Below the pieces are notes generated by a model. It made no database searches and was not told where the DNA came from. It saw only the letters and a list, made by a program, of their open reading frames with translations. DNA of 64,000 bases. It comes from Tyto alba. Its lineage: Eukaryota > Chordata > Aves > Strigiformes > Tytonidae. The stretch covers positions 16,795,518-16,859,517 of the forward strand of contig NW_024881313.1 in NCBI RefSeq assembly GCF_018691265.1, read 5' to 3'. Shown here piece after piece: positions 26,876 through 39,857 of this stretch. Each line of letters starts with the position of its first letter. Within the stretch, counting starts at the first letter, position 1. Made by a program: the position numbers and the translations under genes.

Positions 26876-28544
26876 CCTTAAAATGAGGAAAATGTCAGCC
26901 TACTTCTGATAGAGAAACACTGGCTATAAAAGTAGCCAAGACATTTTAAGTGGGGTTAGGGCAGAATCCCAGGGGTACACTCATTCTTATCCAGAAGATG
27001 GTAAGATCAGTGGGGAGGCTGTGTCTGAACAGAACCCCTATCCTCCACTGCAGCGTAGCAAACCAGCACACCTCACTCCAGAGCACTGTGGAAGTTTCCA
27101 GTGAATTCTTCACTAGAGCATCTACCTATTTTCCTGACAATTGACCCATTTCCTTGCAAGTCCAGTACAAGAAATGGGTTCATTTTCCTGATACTACATG
27201 ATACATGCCCAAACATAGAGAACGGAAGTGGGTTTTGAAAAAGTGCAGAATGTTGAGATGCTCAAATTTTCTGAAAATTGGGAAGTGTGTGGTTTAACTA
27301 TTTATTGCCCATTTAGCAGCTGTGGCTTTAACAATAAGTTGGCAGGTGGCCTAAGACTTTTAATTTTGCTTATTTAAATGAAGGTGAAAGCAGGTGTCAT
27401 TCAACTGGCAGAGGCAGCTGCACTCCCAGCTTCAGTGAACCCATTTGTTTCCTTTGACATTGTGCACTATGTAACTTTTGCCCAAGACTTCTGAGCTCTC
27501 AAAAACACCAGGCAGGAGGGATTAGGGTGTAGACATCTCCCGTCTCCATTTAAACTTGCTCTAAGCCACATGTAGGGCAGCTGCCAGTGGCAGTCCTTGC
27601 TCTTTGCAGCCTCATTTTTTGGGGAAAGGGAACTACTTCCCTGGAGCTGCTGGAAGTGTTCCTCTCTATTCACTGGAGAAGGGAGCTGCAAGGACTGGGC
27701 AGGATTTGGAGAACATACTGCCTACAGCTCCAACAGTAACTGAGGGGGCTTGTACTGAAACAATGAGTGATGAAGTGTGAATGAATGAAGGCAAATCCTC
27801 AAAAGATTGGAGCTGCTTAACACCTGCATATCATGGTCCACTCTTTCCGAAAAACAGAAAAAAAAAACCACCAGAGGGGGAAATGGATGAATAAATAAAT
27901 AGGATATGCAAATACAGAAAAGAAAATTTGCACAGACACATGACAAAGAGCTTCAGTACAACTAGCAGTCAATAATGATGGAGAGGAAAAGACTGGAGCA
28001 ACAGTTTCTTATCCTCCACCTGCAATATATAAAGGTCCACAGAAACGCATGGCCTGAAATACTGATGACACAAAGGCTGAAAAATGACTGGGGATCAGGT
28101 ACAAGAACAGTAAAATGACTACATTAATTCTTTAACATGACCAAGGATATTACAAGGCAAATAATAACATTTCAGAGGTAAATTTTAAAGAACTTACTGA
28201 ATTAGTTGAAAGGGAGATGTTGCACCAATGAAACAAGGCTAACCACTCAAGTTATCACAGAGAAAAATCAACCTCTCAACAGCATAGGCACAACTCATCT
28301 CCTGGACTATGTGAGGAATGCAGATGAACAGCACGATGTTATCATTAAGCTAGTTAAAAAGCTGCAAAAGCAACAAAACCATGAAAGCATTAGGAAGAAT
28401 AGGATAATATAAAGCAAAAGTGGTAGGAAGCTGCACTGAAAGTATGTTCTGCTGAATGTAAATGAAGCCCAAATAAGAGATGAGTCTAGTACAAAACAGG
28501 TATTTCAGTATCCTTAGTTTTCAGCTACATTTATTGGTCTGATA

Positions 28545-28572
28545 TTTTTTATTTTTTTTTTTTTTTTTTTTT
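28545..28572 (+). repeat. T-rich homopolymer
   Basis: TTTTTTA followed by about 21 Ts and then ACAG. On the plus strand this mimics a pyrimidine tract and acceptor, but no plus-strand gene was recognised. Confidence 0.85.
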
Positions 28573-31500
28573 ACAGAATAGGGTACTGCAGGGATTTCAT
28601 GAAAAGCTCCATAAAACAAACAAAAGAGGATTTGCCCTGGCTATAGTTATTACCCTGCTTTGAACTGATGAGCAGTTGACAAAGGGATATGATGCAGTGA
28701 GGTCAGCAGGAGCTTGGCTCTACCCCTCCCTTTCCAAGAGAAGGGAGAAATATTAGCACACTCTAACAAGCCAGTCCAGCAGCCTAGCAACGTTATTAAC
28801 CAAATATCTTGGTCATCAGACCAAAGCAGACTATACCAAAATGCTCAGGATCTCCAAAATTCAAATTAAGGACTCTTTTAAATAATTAGGGCAACATGTT
28901 GCATGGATGCACACCAAGATGAGACATGAAGTATAACTAATGGATTGACAAAATCCCTGGCTGCATTCCCTCTGATTTTACTGAAGGGCCAGTTCAGTAT
29001 ACAGAATTTCTCTCATGAGAAAAGCACAATTACCAGCTATTGTAAAACAACTGCATTCAGGATACACAGGGAAAAAAAATCCACAGATATAATATGTTCT
29101 AAACTGAAAATTAGTTACAATGCAAATAGTTCCATTTTGAAGAAGGGAAGTAACTGCAAAATATTTAAAAATAACTTTAAAAGGAATTGAGCAAGAGTTA
29201 TTCTAAAAACATAAATCCCTCTTTATGACACTGCAAAGTTTAATCAAATTGAAAGTTTACAAGGTCAACTGATTTCTCACCATCAAAAGATATAAAAATC
29301 CAACCATAAACTTCCAGTGCAATACAGAGATGCCTAAAGATTTCCTTTGATTTCTCCTCTGAATGTAATCATCATCAGGGCAATCATATTAAAGTGAGAA
29401 CATACCTATTGTACCATACTACACTCTCTGTTAATAATTTACCTTATGCTGTTCTGCTCCATCACTGACAGGTTTGAGAGCTTATACCACAGCCATTAGG
29501 ATCGTGGTGTGCACCAAAAAAGCACAGTGAAGAATTCTCATTATGTTCTCACAAAATATATTAATAGCTCTCTCCTTTGTATCCAGAAACAGACCTCAGC
29601 TGCCAGAACTACTGCTACACACTGATATACATGCACACTCTAAAGACAAGTAGTGAACACATGACGTTTTCCTTCCTGTAACTGACAGCTAGAGAACCCA
29701 GTTTTGGTATGGCCTCCAAGTCATTTTAAATGGAGCACTCAGAAGACCGGGGAAGGAAAAACCAAAGCAACAAGAACAGAAGACAATATTGTATACTTCA
29801 AAACCCGCTCTATTTATTTGACACTCAAACAGTTGAGATTACCGACTGCATTAAGATCCTAATCAAGCAATTCTCCTAATCTCAATTCCTGTATGAGACC
29901 TCTTTTTTTGGACGCAATTTTATGAAGTAGAATATATTCAATTTCTGTAGCCTTTTTTCTTTCCTTTTCCTACTTATTAATACTGATTTTGTCCAATACT
30001 TTTCAAGGCAGTTTCAAAGTAATGCAGCTTTTCTTCTGTTGGTTACTTTTCTCTTATAATAAAAAGACAGTAATAGTATTAATATAAAATTAGAATTAAA
30101 AAAAATCAGGTGAGATGCATTCATTCTCATTTTCTTTTCTCTGTGCAAGTCACATAAGCATTGGCAACACACAAATAGTGACACACAGAAATTGTGTGAT
30201 AGCATTTTTATATGCATGTACAAAACTCAGATGAGATACAAAATTTTTAACGTATGTCAGAATAGATGCCTAAATTATTTAACCATAGCCATTTAATGAA
30301 CCAGAAAAGCAGCTGTTCTAATCAAGGTGGATTAATGTTAGCCCTTGAAAACTTGAAACCTCTTGAAAACACTAAGCTTATCTGAAAATTTACATTTAGC
30401 TTATAGAAAGATACTGAGGACCAGCAGCTTGTGTAAATGGCAGTGATAGTTGAAGATGCTCAATCTTATGGCAAGTGTTCAGCATCTTGATAAATTCATA
30501 CCGAGTCTAGGGCACTGATTCAGGAAAAAAACCCAGGTATTAAAGCCTAGACTTATTCAAATTAGGCCTACTGCAAATGATACCTCTGGCATGTGCATGG
30601 GCTAGAGGGGATGTTTCCTCCAGATACACAGATAGAAAAAGCTATATACTTTCACCAGTTCTTAGGAGTACAGAAGAAACCAGCTATTACTCTTGAAGTC
30701 TTTTAAGAAACATGTGCAGACAGGTAAGGTATATCAATCTTAGATTCTCATAACCTGTCTCTAAAATCATCATCTAAAACTGCTTCACATTGATATTTAG
30801 ACATTTTCAACCTTAAGGATAGTTGAACTTGAGCTACAGATTATAATAACAATTTTGGCAATCAAGATGCTGTTCAGAAAACCTTCTTTTGGCATGTGAT
30901 GTGCAAATTCAGACACAAGAGGAAAGGGAAAAGAGAAGATTCGAGTGTATTAAACATTGTTCCTTTATTTACAAAATTCAAAGAGAAAGCAGCATGATTA
31001 TTTGGTGTCTGATCATTTATTACCTTCCCTAGTAAATAAAGCTAGTGTATCAGAGCAGGTTTATGAATGGGCCTGTACTTTTATATGGCACAATATTACC
31101 TTGCAGCATAGGTTTTTGGATAACAGACCAACACTTTTGTTCAGAATGGGCTTCAGTTCCATTTGTAATATGCACAAATTGCTTGCAACTGCATTTCTGT
31201 TCATGTCACCTACATGCAAAAGTGTTTGCAATTAAAGTTCCATAACACATGTGGACACAACCTGTACAGAGAGAGATTTTACATGGGAAAAAAAATCTAA
31301 TTCTATGATGTATGGAGCAAAGAAGGAAGGTCTCTGCAAATATGTACACCAGTATAAGTAAACAGAGCTGCACTCATTTACACCAGCTGAGTCTCAGCAC
31401 ATTTTTTTTCAATGTGTTCCCTGCAGCCACCCTCCTGAAGGCCAGAGGCGAGCCTGGAAAAGAAACAATGCTTCTTTATAATTATAGCCCATTTTTAATT

Positions 31501-33459
31501 CATCAACTGAAATACGGCAGATACTGAAGAAACATTCCGATTCCAAAGAAAACCATGAAGTCATTGTTTTCCACTGAACCATGTCTTAATTTGTTTTCTT
31601 TTTCTGATAGCCAATTACTCTTCACGTTTTGCACTACCAAGCTGATAATAAGACAAGCTCTTGCAATCCCAGATACACTCAGGGTTTTGCTGAGAATTAG
31701 CCGGCTGGACAGGAACATCTTCTTACAAGCAGATGACAAGACCTATGTGCATCAGGTTGTATGACTCGCCGGCCTGACATCTAGCCACCTCTTGAAAGTC
31801 ACAGATGGGGTTACACATTCGTTAATTATTTCCCCTCCTCTTCTTTCCTCCTGCTACCAGCTAGTAGTTCCCCTGAGAAGTGTCCATCATATACTACTGG
31901 GTATTTTTATGACTTTAAACATGGACAAATGGGAGGTTACGTGTTCTCTTTTCTAAAAGAAATGTTAACAGAATGCGAGATATAACTTCAATATTTTTTA
32001 AAGCCTCCGTTCCTGACACACATAGGAAATACACCTCAAGAAAATTTCCTACATTTTTACAAGATAGCTATTTTTAAATTGTAGGCTTAGTTTGTTCACC
32101 CAGTACCATATGGGTTTAATGATATGAGGCAAACAACAACACAGACTAGGGCTATTCAGACATGGTGAGGACAGGAGTTCTTTACAAGAGGTAAACGCAA
32201 ATTAACATCAAATACCTTGTGCCTTGTTATAAGGGAAAAATACTACTTGTGCAGTGATACAGAAGACAATACAGTGCAGTGAGAGAGCTAAAATTGAGCT
32301 GAAACTCCTTAAAAAGAACTCTTAAAAAATCCACAATCCTTTACAAATCATGAATATATAGAATATTTATTTTGTTTTTTAAATATCATTTTAAAGGTTA
32401 ATTCACCTCATACTTGCCTGGTTTAGAATTACTTTAATTTGAAGTTTGGCATAAGACACAAGGCCAAGAAAGGAACCTTGTAAAAGTGGTATCAGTGCAA
32501 AACCTGCAGGCAACTGCAGTAAAATATTGAATAAGTGCTAACAACTTCAAAGAGAAGACCCACAGGTAAAGAAGCAATGTTATTTATTTAATTTCAGTGG
32601 TGCTGAAGAGAGGTGAAATATTTTGCATGTTGCTGTAACAAAGCAAAGCAGAGGTAAATTCATTAGCAGTATATAATACATTGCACTTCCCTCATTCTAC
32701 TTACATGCTGCTTTATGGAAGATAGAACTCAGCAATCAGGTTTCTACTTAATTAGACTTTCAAAAAAACCCCTCCTTTTCCTCATGAAGTCATTGGTGGG
32801 AGGAAAATGGAGAGAAATGGGAGGAAAAGACAATATTTATATTGTTTATAAATATTAATGTTTATAGAAAACTTTTCCTGTCTAAGAAAGAACTACCTAT
32901 TTAATAAAGATGAAGACTTTTTCTCTAACCGGATTCACCGTCTGCAACATATAAGGCACCATAGATACCATGCCTACACAAAATAAAATTTCAGCTCAGG
33001 TCCAGCCTCACAAATGCATCTATTCCATCAGAGATGATCAAGCTGTGTTTCAGAGCCAATGTATTGATCAAGTGACAGGAAAGCATGCATTGAATAATGA
33101 AACAGGAATAAAAGACCAATAAATTTGACTAAATATCTCATTACAGGTGACCTTCAAAACCCAATAGTTAAAAGAAATCCTCCCTTTGGTTTAGCATTGA
33201 TATAGCTTCTCAAAAGATGTTATTAACACAATGTACCAGAAAGCAGGGTTCCTTTGGGTCTCTCATAAGCTTAAATGAAAGTGAAGCTGGTTAAAATTTA
33301 CTATTTTAGGCTTTAGAGGATGTCAGTGACATCCACGGGGAGAAAGCTCCACAGCTTCACAAACACTTGTTAACCATTACTAGCCAGTGTTAACATTAGA
33401 GTTGTGGAGAAAACACTATTAGCCTGCATTACGTGATATAAGACATTTCAAGTGTGTGG

Positions 33460-33500
33460 TTATATATATATATATATATATTTGTATGTGTATATATATA
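33460..33500 (+). repeat. TA dinucleotide microsatellite
   Basis: About 21 bases of alternating TA, then TTTGTATGTG, then another TATATATATA. Interrupted TA repeat. Confidence 0.9.
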
Positions 33501-36500
33501 AAAAAGAAAAAAATATTGCTAGCCTTTTAAATCTTCAATGCCAGAAGTAACACTTCCATTTCCATTTAAAAGGAAAATGTCATTTTTTCATAGCTCTCAG
33601 AAATCTCAAACTCCCGTGAGTCTCTGCTGTGCAGCTCCATGCAGAAAGCCAGAATTTCTGGTGTCACCCTTCAGCATACCAGGCTGCTGGGCTCAGCAAA
33701 CGGATATTGTTCTCTTTTAATTACTTTTAATACTGTGCATTATGGCACCCAACAGAGCAAAAGCATCCAATACCAGAGAGGAGTCCTCAGTTTTTCGCAA
33801 TATGTGTGTCAGGAAAGACAGAAGCTTCTGGTTGCAAAGGCCCACTCCCACTGTGCCACGTTACCTGTGGCGTGAGGCCCCCACAGCACACACGTATCCC
33901 GCAACCATGTTTGCAGAGTGACTGACCATTTACAGATAAAACAGTACTTAAATGTCATTGTCCTGCCTGTGCGGAGATCTACAAAGTATCAGGAGAACTC
34001 TTTGTACATTACTCCTGCAGTGAAATGTAATTTACAGTGTCATTGGCACTAAGACTAAAATTCGGCCAATGTACAGATTATTCCCTTATTGGGAAGGCAT
34101 CGGAGCCTGGGAGGAAAATTCACTTTGATCTATAGTGGCTTTCAGAAACCTCACATAAAGTGGAAAACACAAAAATACTTTCCCACTTTAAAAAAATCCT
34201 CCCTGAAAGAAAAATTAAGCTAGCACAAGAACTTAAATTCTGATCTGGTTTGAATCTGTTAAGAACAGCAAGTATAAAAGCATATCCTTATATCAAAATC
34301 AGAGCTGTAACCAAGCTAGTACCTCCAGTGTGGCTTAGGGTAAGACATGCACAGGCATACTGCAAGCTTCTCAGTTTAATTAGCTTTAACAGTCAACTAA
34401 TTCATGCTGATCATCGCCTGATGCAAGAAGCTGTCAATTCTCCCCACTACAGGGCTAGCTTGAAGGCATTTGGTGCAGCTTTTACCTCTAGACATAATTA
34501 AATCTTATTTACAATGGCAGGTTCTCCTTGATACAGAAAACCCCACAGTCTGCATGTAGAGAAATGTATGTTAACAAATGATCAACAGGAATAAACTACT
34601 AATAAAGATCTTAGCTACTCCATATCAGAAGCCAAACGTGATTTCCCAGTTTTATTTTGATTCAGCAGATTGCCTCACATATTTTTCCTATTCCCATGGT
34701 TTTACTGTTTAACGTGTACTTGATTGAAGTGTTATCCTGTTTTGTGCACGTATTAGAAGAACTAAATAGAAATGTTGAAATTACTGTATCAGATTATTGG
34801 TCCATCAGACCCAGTGCCTTGCAACAAAACCTCAAGCTGACTGTCTCAGAAAATGGCGAAATAAAACAGTTTGCTGGATCTTTTCAGTTGTGCTGGAAAT
34901 GATGACGACACATCACTAGTTTGATAGTTTGAGGCAAAAGACTTGTTAGCTCTTACAGGCTGTAATTGCACTTTTCTCTCTTATATTCTATGATGTAGTT
35001 CTATCCAGAAAGTCATCTCAGTTTCAAAATGTAGGAAAAAAGTAGGAGTAAAGATGCAATATTATACTGATTAAACCAAACCACCTCTGCATGAAGACGT
35101 TTTATGCACTGTTAAACCTCTTTGAAAAAAGCAACCTACTTATATGTGTGATTTCCATTTTATTTGGTAAGTACAGTTTTTTTAGAAGTAATTATTCACA
35201 CTTTTAAGTATAGGTGGGAAAAAGAATTCATATTATCAGATCCAAAGTGTGGCAATAACAACTTGCAGCTTGCTCATTCATCAACACCTCCTAAGTGCTG
35301 GTCCAATTTTGAGAACTGATTCTGATTTATAAACCCTTGCTATTTTATTGAGGCCTATGACAGTAATGGAACCTGAGAACGCATATTATAAACAGCTGCT
35401 GGAACAAAAATAGTGAATCAGTTTACATTACCATTTAAAAACCCATAAATGTTTAAAACAACAGAAGTCAGAAAACAAAAGCTTAAAGAGAAAAGTTCTT
35501 AAAACTGAAAGATCAATATCTGTTCTTAATCTATAATATACAATCACTTAAACCATTATTAAACATAAATAAACATCAATCATAATGAGGAAGAAACATG
35601 TAGTGTGCTGGGTTGCATTTACTTTTGCTACATAGGTATATGAAGAATGCCAAGGGGAGAGATAGGCAAAAGAATTTACTTTGACTTCCACCTGATAATC
35701 ACTGCAACAGCATACATACAAGATATTTTAATTTCATTTACATAACAATGGAAAATTATACAATAGGAAATCAAACAGCCATTTAAAAATTTGAACTGTT
35801 ATTCACGTTAAATTTCATTCACTTTTCCTGAGTATTATTTCTTAGCATTTTGTGACTTTCCTACTACAATGTAATCAATTCCCCAAAAGCCCTAAACTGC
35901 AACCTGGACTCTTACGTGCTATGGAAGTGTAGCTATAACTAATAACAACAGCAACAGATATGACATAGATTAATATACCTTTTGTTGCAAGTTGTGTATT
36001 TTAGAAAAGGACTACATTTTCAGAAGTACTACCTTACACTATTTTCAGAAGACTACCCTTTGTTACAAGAAAATGATCTCTGTTGGATGTTGAAAATGGG
36101 AACTATGGGAAGACTTTGTGGAAAAGTCTTTTATTGGTTGATCTGTTTCTTTCACAGCTATATAAGTGCTCACTGTGTGAGAGTTAATGGTATTAGTTAT
36201 CTGGTGTAACAACCTGATTAATTTTGTACTTCAGTGCTATTAACTACCATACTATACATGATTCACTGGAGAATGAATGTATTTAATCCTTCTGTTCAAA
36301 TACAAAACCAAAGAATAATCCTTTGTTTTATAACTTTTAAACAGATAATTTAAATTCTTAATAATGCTTAGAGTACATTAGGAAGGCACTCACTGAGACT
36401 GTTTAGCTAAAGGTAACTAGACACTTCCATTAGAAAACCTAATTAATAGGGATTTAAAAATTAACTCTGATTTACAATGGACCATAAAACTATCCAGTCC

Positions 36501-37801
36501 AAAATTTTATCTTTTTATTTGAAGGTTTGTAAAAAATCAAAGAAACGGTATCAATAAATTACCCCTTGTTATTTCGACACTAATCTCAATATTTGCAGCT
36601 CCAGTTTTAAAACAGAATTTTGAAAAATTGGCGGGCCTCAAAACTCGTCCTGGGGTGAATTAATCTTTGCATTTTAACACACAAATATTTGCGAGGATAG
36701 AGAAGAGAAAAGAAAATGGGAATATACAAAGGGTTTACAAAAGGCATACAAAAATATATTTATATGATATACCTATCACTATTACTGCTCATAACTATAT
36801 CATATGACCTTGTATGATATACGAGGCCCCATTAAAGGAAGCACTGATTTCTGCTGTTAGAAGTCTACTTCATTTCCATAGCAAAAATACTCACTACCAC
36901 TTTATCACCATAAATGAGATGAAGCCCCAAAAAGGAATTTATTGTTTTCAAAATTTCATGTTCTATAAATAAGGAGGAAATTTCATCACAATAAATGAGA
37001 AGCATAATAATTTAAGAAGGCAAAATCCTAAAACTGGCCCAGAAGTTGCTAGCTTCAAATACACAAGATGGAGAACAAACGAAGCAATTAGACACGTCAC
37101 AGAACTGCTGAGAACTGCTGCTCCTTGTCTATGCTGCAGCACAGCTATTTTTCCACAGCACAGATTTTTCAGGGTATTAGCCAAGCAGGCAGAATAACAA
37201 AGTATTTTACAGAAAATGAAATATTTTTATATCACAATCAAATAAGGTCTTGTTTTAGAGAGTTATTTTTTCTGTGTTATTCTTAAAAGCAGTTGCTAAA
37301 TTCCCTGGTGTCCCAACAAAAAAGATATAGTACAAGCAAGTCTGAGTACAATAAGAAATGTAAGTTTTATAAATACATTATGAAAGACTTTATTTCCCTC
37401 CCCATGGACCAAAAAAGAATCCTAAATAAATTCTCTGCATTTGAAATAAATGACTACTAACAAAATAATCTTTAAAAGCAAGGGTATGCTCATGCTTCCC
37501 TTCAAAATTTGTGGTCAGAAGCAAAACAGAGATTGCCAGGTTGAGGATAGAAGATGCTCTTGCAATACTTCCCCTGATAGCCAGCCTATAGTACCAGGAG
37601 CCGCTTTGGCTAGTATCTGGGTGAGCAGTGACTTCCCTGAATAAACCCATTCCACAACAGCACAGCTCCCAGTAGGCTTCAGAGTAAATGAAACCTTTTG
37701 TCAGGGAGTCAAGAAAAGTTGTTCCTCAGTCTTTTGAAAGGGAACTGCCAAATCCAGAGCACAATTTGAGGGAGAAAGAACAACTTAAAAATCCAAAAAG
37801 C

Positions 37802-37832
37802 CCAAACAAACAAACAAACAAACAAAAAAAAA
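37802..37832 (+). repeat. CAAA tetranucleotide microsatellite
   Basis: Five or so copies of AAAC run into an A9 stretch. Low complexity. Confidence 0.85.
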
Positions 37833-38266
37833 CCACAAAACCCACAACCCTGGAAAGAAAAATGTGTAAATGATGGTTTATGCTTGATATAAATCACCTC
37901 TTCTTTCGCTTCCAATGGGGATGTGTCATCAGTTCCTGAGCTACCCATATAACTTATGAAGGGCCTGCAAAGTGAGGATGACACACTGGCTGGATTTCCA
38001 TTGCCTTACATTTGGAAAGCTTTCTTCCAGAATTGTATAAAAACCTTTCTGTAGATTATTTGAAAAATATTAATTGAAAAAATTAGGATCTGAACTTAAG
38101 AAAAAGTCTTCAAGAATACATCAAGTAAACTGTATCTAGCTTGTGGATTAGGATTCTGATCCTTGGCTGTATCAGTAATTTAATTCCTGACACAAAGAAA
38201 TATGTGAATATTATCAATCAATCCTTTGTTGTCTTAGGCACATTATTTGAGCAATAAAGAACTCAC

Positions 38267-38360
38267 CAGAAATATTCTTTCAAGTTGATCTTGAATATCT
38301 TTCATTCCTGGAAAAGCAGCGACCCCTTGAATCATTTCTACAAAGATGCAACCCACTCCC
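38267..38360 (-). CDS. CDK14: CDK14 coding exon: helix F region, GVGCIFVEM
   Basis: This internal exon of 94 nt begins with the last base of the split Trp codon and reads GVGCIFVEMIQGVAAF, PGMKDIQDQ and LERIFL, ending in phase 0. The acceptor is TTTCCCTCTGTAG, preceded on the gene strand by a long T run (the A run at 38371-38383 on the plus strand), which serves as the polypyrimidine tract. The donor is GTGAGT. It continues in frame from the exon at 48709-48829 and into the one at 16149-16212. It completes the DxWxxG motif of kinase subdomain IX and includes the GMKDIQDQLERIF stretch, the CDK14 counterpart of the CDK2 helix after the G-loop insert. Roughly human residues 316-347. No disruption is seen. 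Confidence 0.97.
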
Positions 38361-38370
38361 CTACAGAGGG

Positions 38371-38383
38371 AAAAAAAAAAAAA
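38371..38383 (+). repeat. A run forming the CDK14 acceptor pyrimidine tract
   Basis: A13 on the plus strand equals T13 on the gene strand, ten bases upstream of the 38267-38360 exon. Confidence 0.8.
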
Positions 38384-39734
38384 GTATGCAACATTAGAAA
38401 GATTTCTTACGGATTAAATGTCCAGCACCAATGCTTTTGTATCCATCACCAGTATTTATACAATATTTATTAATTTATTTTTAAACATCAATTCCAGGCT
38501 GAAGGACAAGCATGTGCATTTACTAAAACCAATGTATACATATGAATAATTCTCAGATGTTTGAAAGCAAGTGTAGAGGTAGCAGAAATATGTATGGTAG
38601 CTGTTGAGACCAATAAAGGCATAGCAGCTGCTCTCTGTATGAGTGCTTCCTGAGCAGCACACTCATGCTTCCAAATAAATTCTGAGGATGTGGAAATGGC
38701 AGTGAGTTAGCACACCCTTGGGAGAAGCTGAATGGGGACAAGACTATGGCATGGAGGCACATGGGAAGGGCTTGGCATGGGAGTAGAATATGGAAAAAAA
38801 TGAGTAAAAAGGACAAGAGCACATGCCTGCTCACAGACACTGAACTAAGCTACTGCCCAAATGTAGATGACTTGTGCTTGCTTGGACTCTCTTCTCGTCT
38901 CTTCCAACATGAAAGAAGGAAGCTCAAAGGCCATAGCTCCGAGGGGAAGGGCGGGGGGGGACGGGGCAGGCTGCTGACACCATCCCCCAGAAGCTCTGGC
39001 AGAGAGGTGCTGTGTAATGGGCTGAGCAGTCACGAGCTTCCTCCTCTCCCTTCCACAACAGCCACCTCATTACAGCTCCTGTCCCTGGTCTCTCACAAAA
39101 GGTACTTCCCACCAGTCTCCCTCATCCCACTCAGTTAAGCCACTGGCAGAAGTACCAGGAAATCAGAGGGTAAAAATATGAGACATACTGACTACAGCAC
39201 AAAGAATAGATTCTCAAAAGTTAAGGAAAGTTTCTGTGACTCTTTAATTCAAACTGCAGATAACCTGTGGACTTCCTGTGTCTAAAAGCAAAACAAAATA
39301 CAAACTTGCATTCGCATCTTTTCTGGATGAAGAGAGCTCAAAAGTTGCTTGTTCCTTCAGCAAAAATAATTTTAAGATCAAACATCCCCCTTGGCTACCA
39401 ATAGGATGCACAACTTGATTATATATTTTAACTTGTTCAAATATACATTTTTCTACAACTTCTGCATGTAAACACCTACATATGCTGTATAACTATGTCT
39501 GTGTAAGTAATCACCCAGAAAACCCCTTCCATCCAAATGAAATATGAATTCAATAACCCAAAATATATATAAAAATGAATAAAGAATTTGCAAAACTAAC
39601 TATGGTACCACCTCTCCCTGAAATTCTGAGTTGTGTTTCTGTGTCATAAAATCCCAGCAATATTCTCTAATTTAAATTTGTGTTTAGAAGTAAATTATTT
39701 GGAACATAGTAATTATATACCTTTTCATTGCTTA

Positions 39735-39751
39735 TGCATCATGATGATGCA
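39735..39751. repeat. 17-bp palindrome TGCATCAT-G-ATGATGCA
   Basis: Eight-base arms are exact reverse complements around one central base. It lies about 75 bases from the hairpin at 39825-39857. TGATG-rich dyads of this kind can bind bZIP or homeodomain dimers, which is inference. Confidence 0.85.
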
Positions 39752-39824
39752 TTCAGAAAGTAGCATTTAATTTTAGGGATATGTGTGCATATATTGGTGA
39801 GGAAGTGGTTCTAGAATAAAACAA

Positions 39825-39857
39825 CTTAATGAAAATAGATTGCATATTTTCATTAAG
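39825..39857. repeat. Perfect inverted repeat, 13-bp arms, 7-base loop
   Basis: CTTAATGAAAATA at 39825-39837 is the exact reverse complement of TATTTTCATTAAG at 39845-39857, separated by GATTGCA. It can form a cruciform or RNA hairpin. The stem is A/T-rich and too short for a microRNA precursor. Confidence 0.9.

Larger units (their letters stand above)
16213..38266 (-). other. CDK14: CDK14 intron, 22.1 kb
   Basis: The largest complete intron in the window lies between the exons at 38267-38360 and 16149-16212. It contains a solo-LTR candidate (17139-17359), several A or T homopolymers, a GGA-rich microsatellite (23735-23765), a TA microsatellite (33460-33500) and a CAAA microsatellite (37802-37832). 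Reading frames up to 135 codons (25661-26068, plus) show no recognisable domain and overlap frames on the opposite strand. Confidence 0.85.

Noticed and set aside
28545..28576. Plus-strand splice acceptor after the T run
   Set aside because: A perfect-looking T tract plus ACAG, but no open exon with a donor follows that I could support.
38746..39138. 130-codon plus-strand reading frame
   Set aside because: Low-complexity Gly/Arg and Ser/Pro stretches arise from a G-rich run near 38950. No domain, and opposite-strand frames are similar in length.
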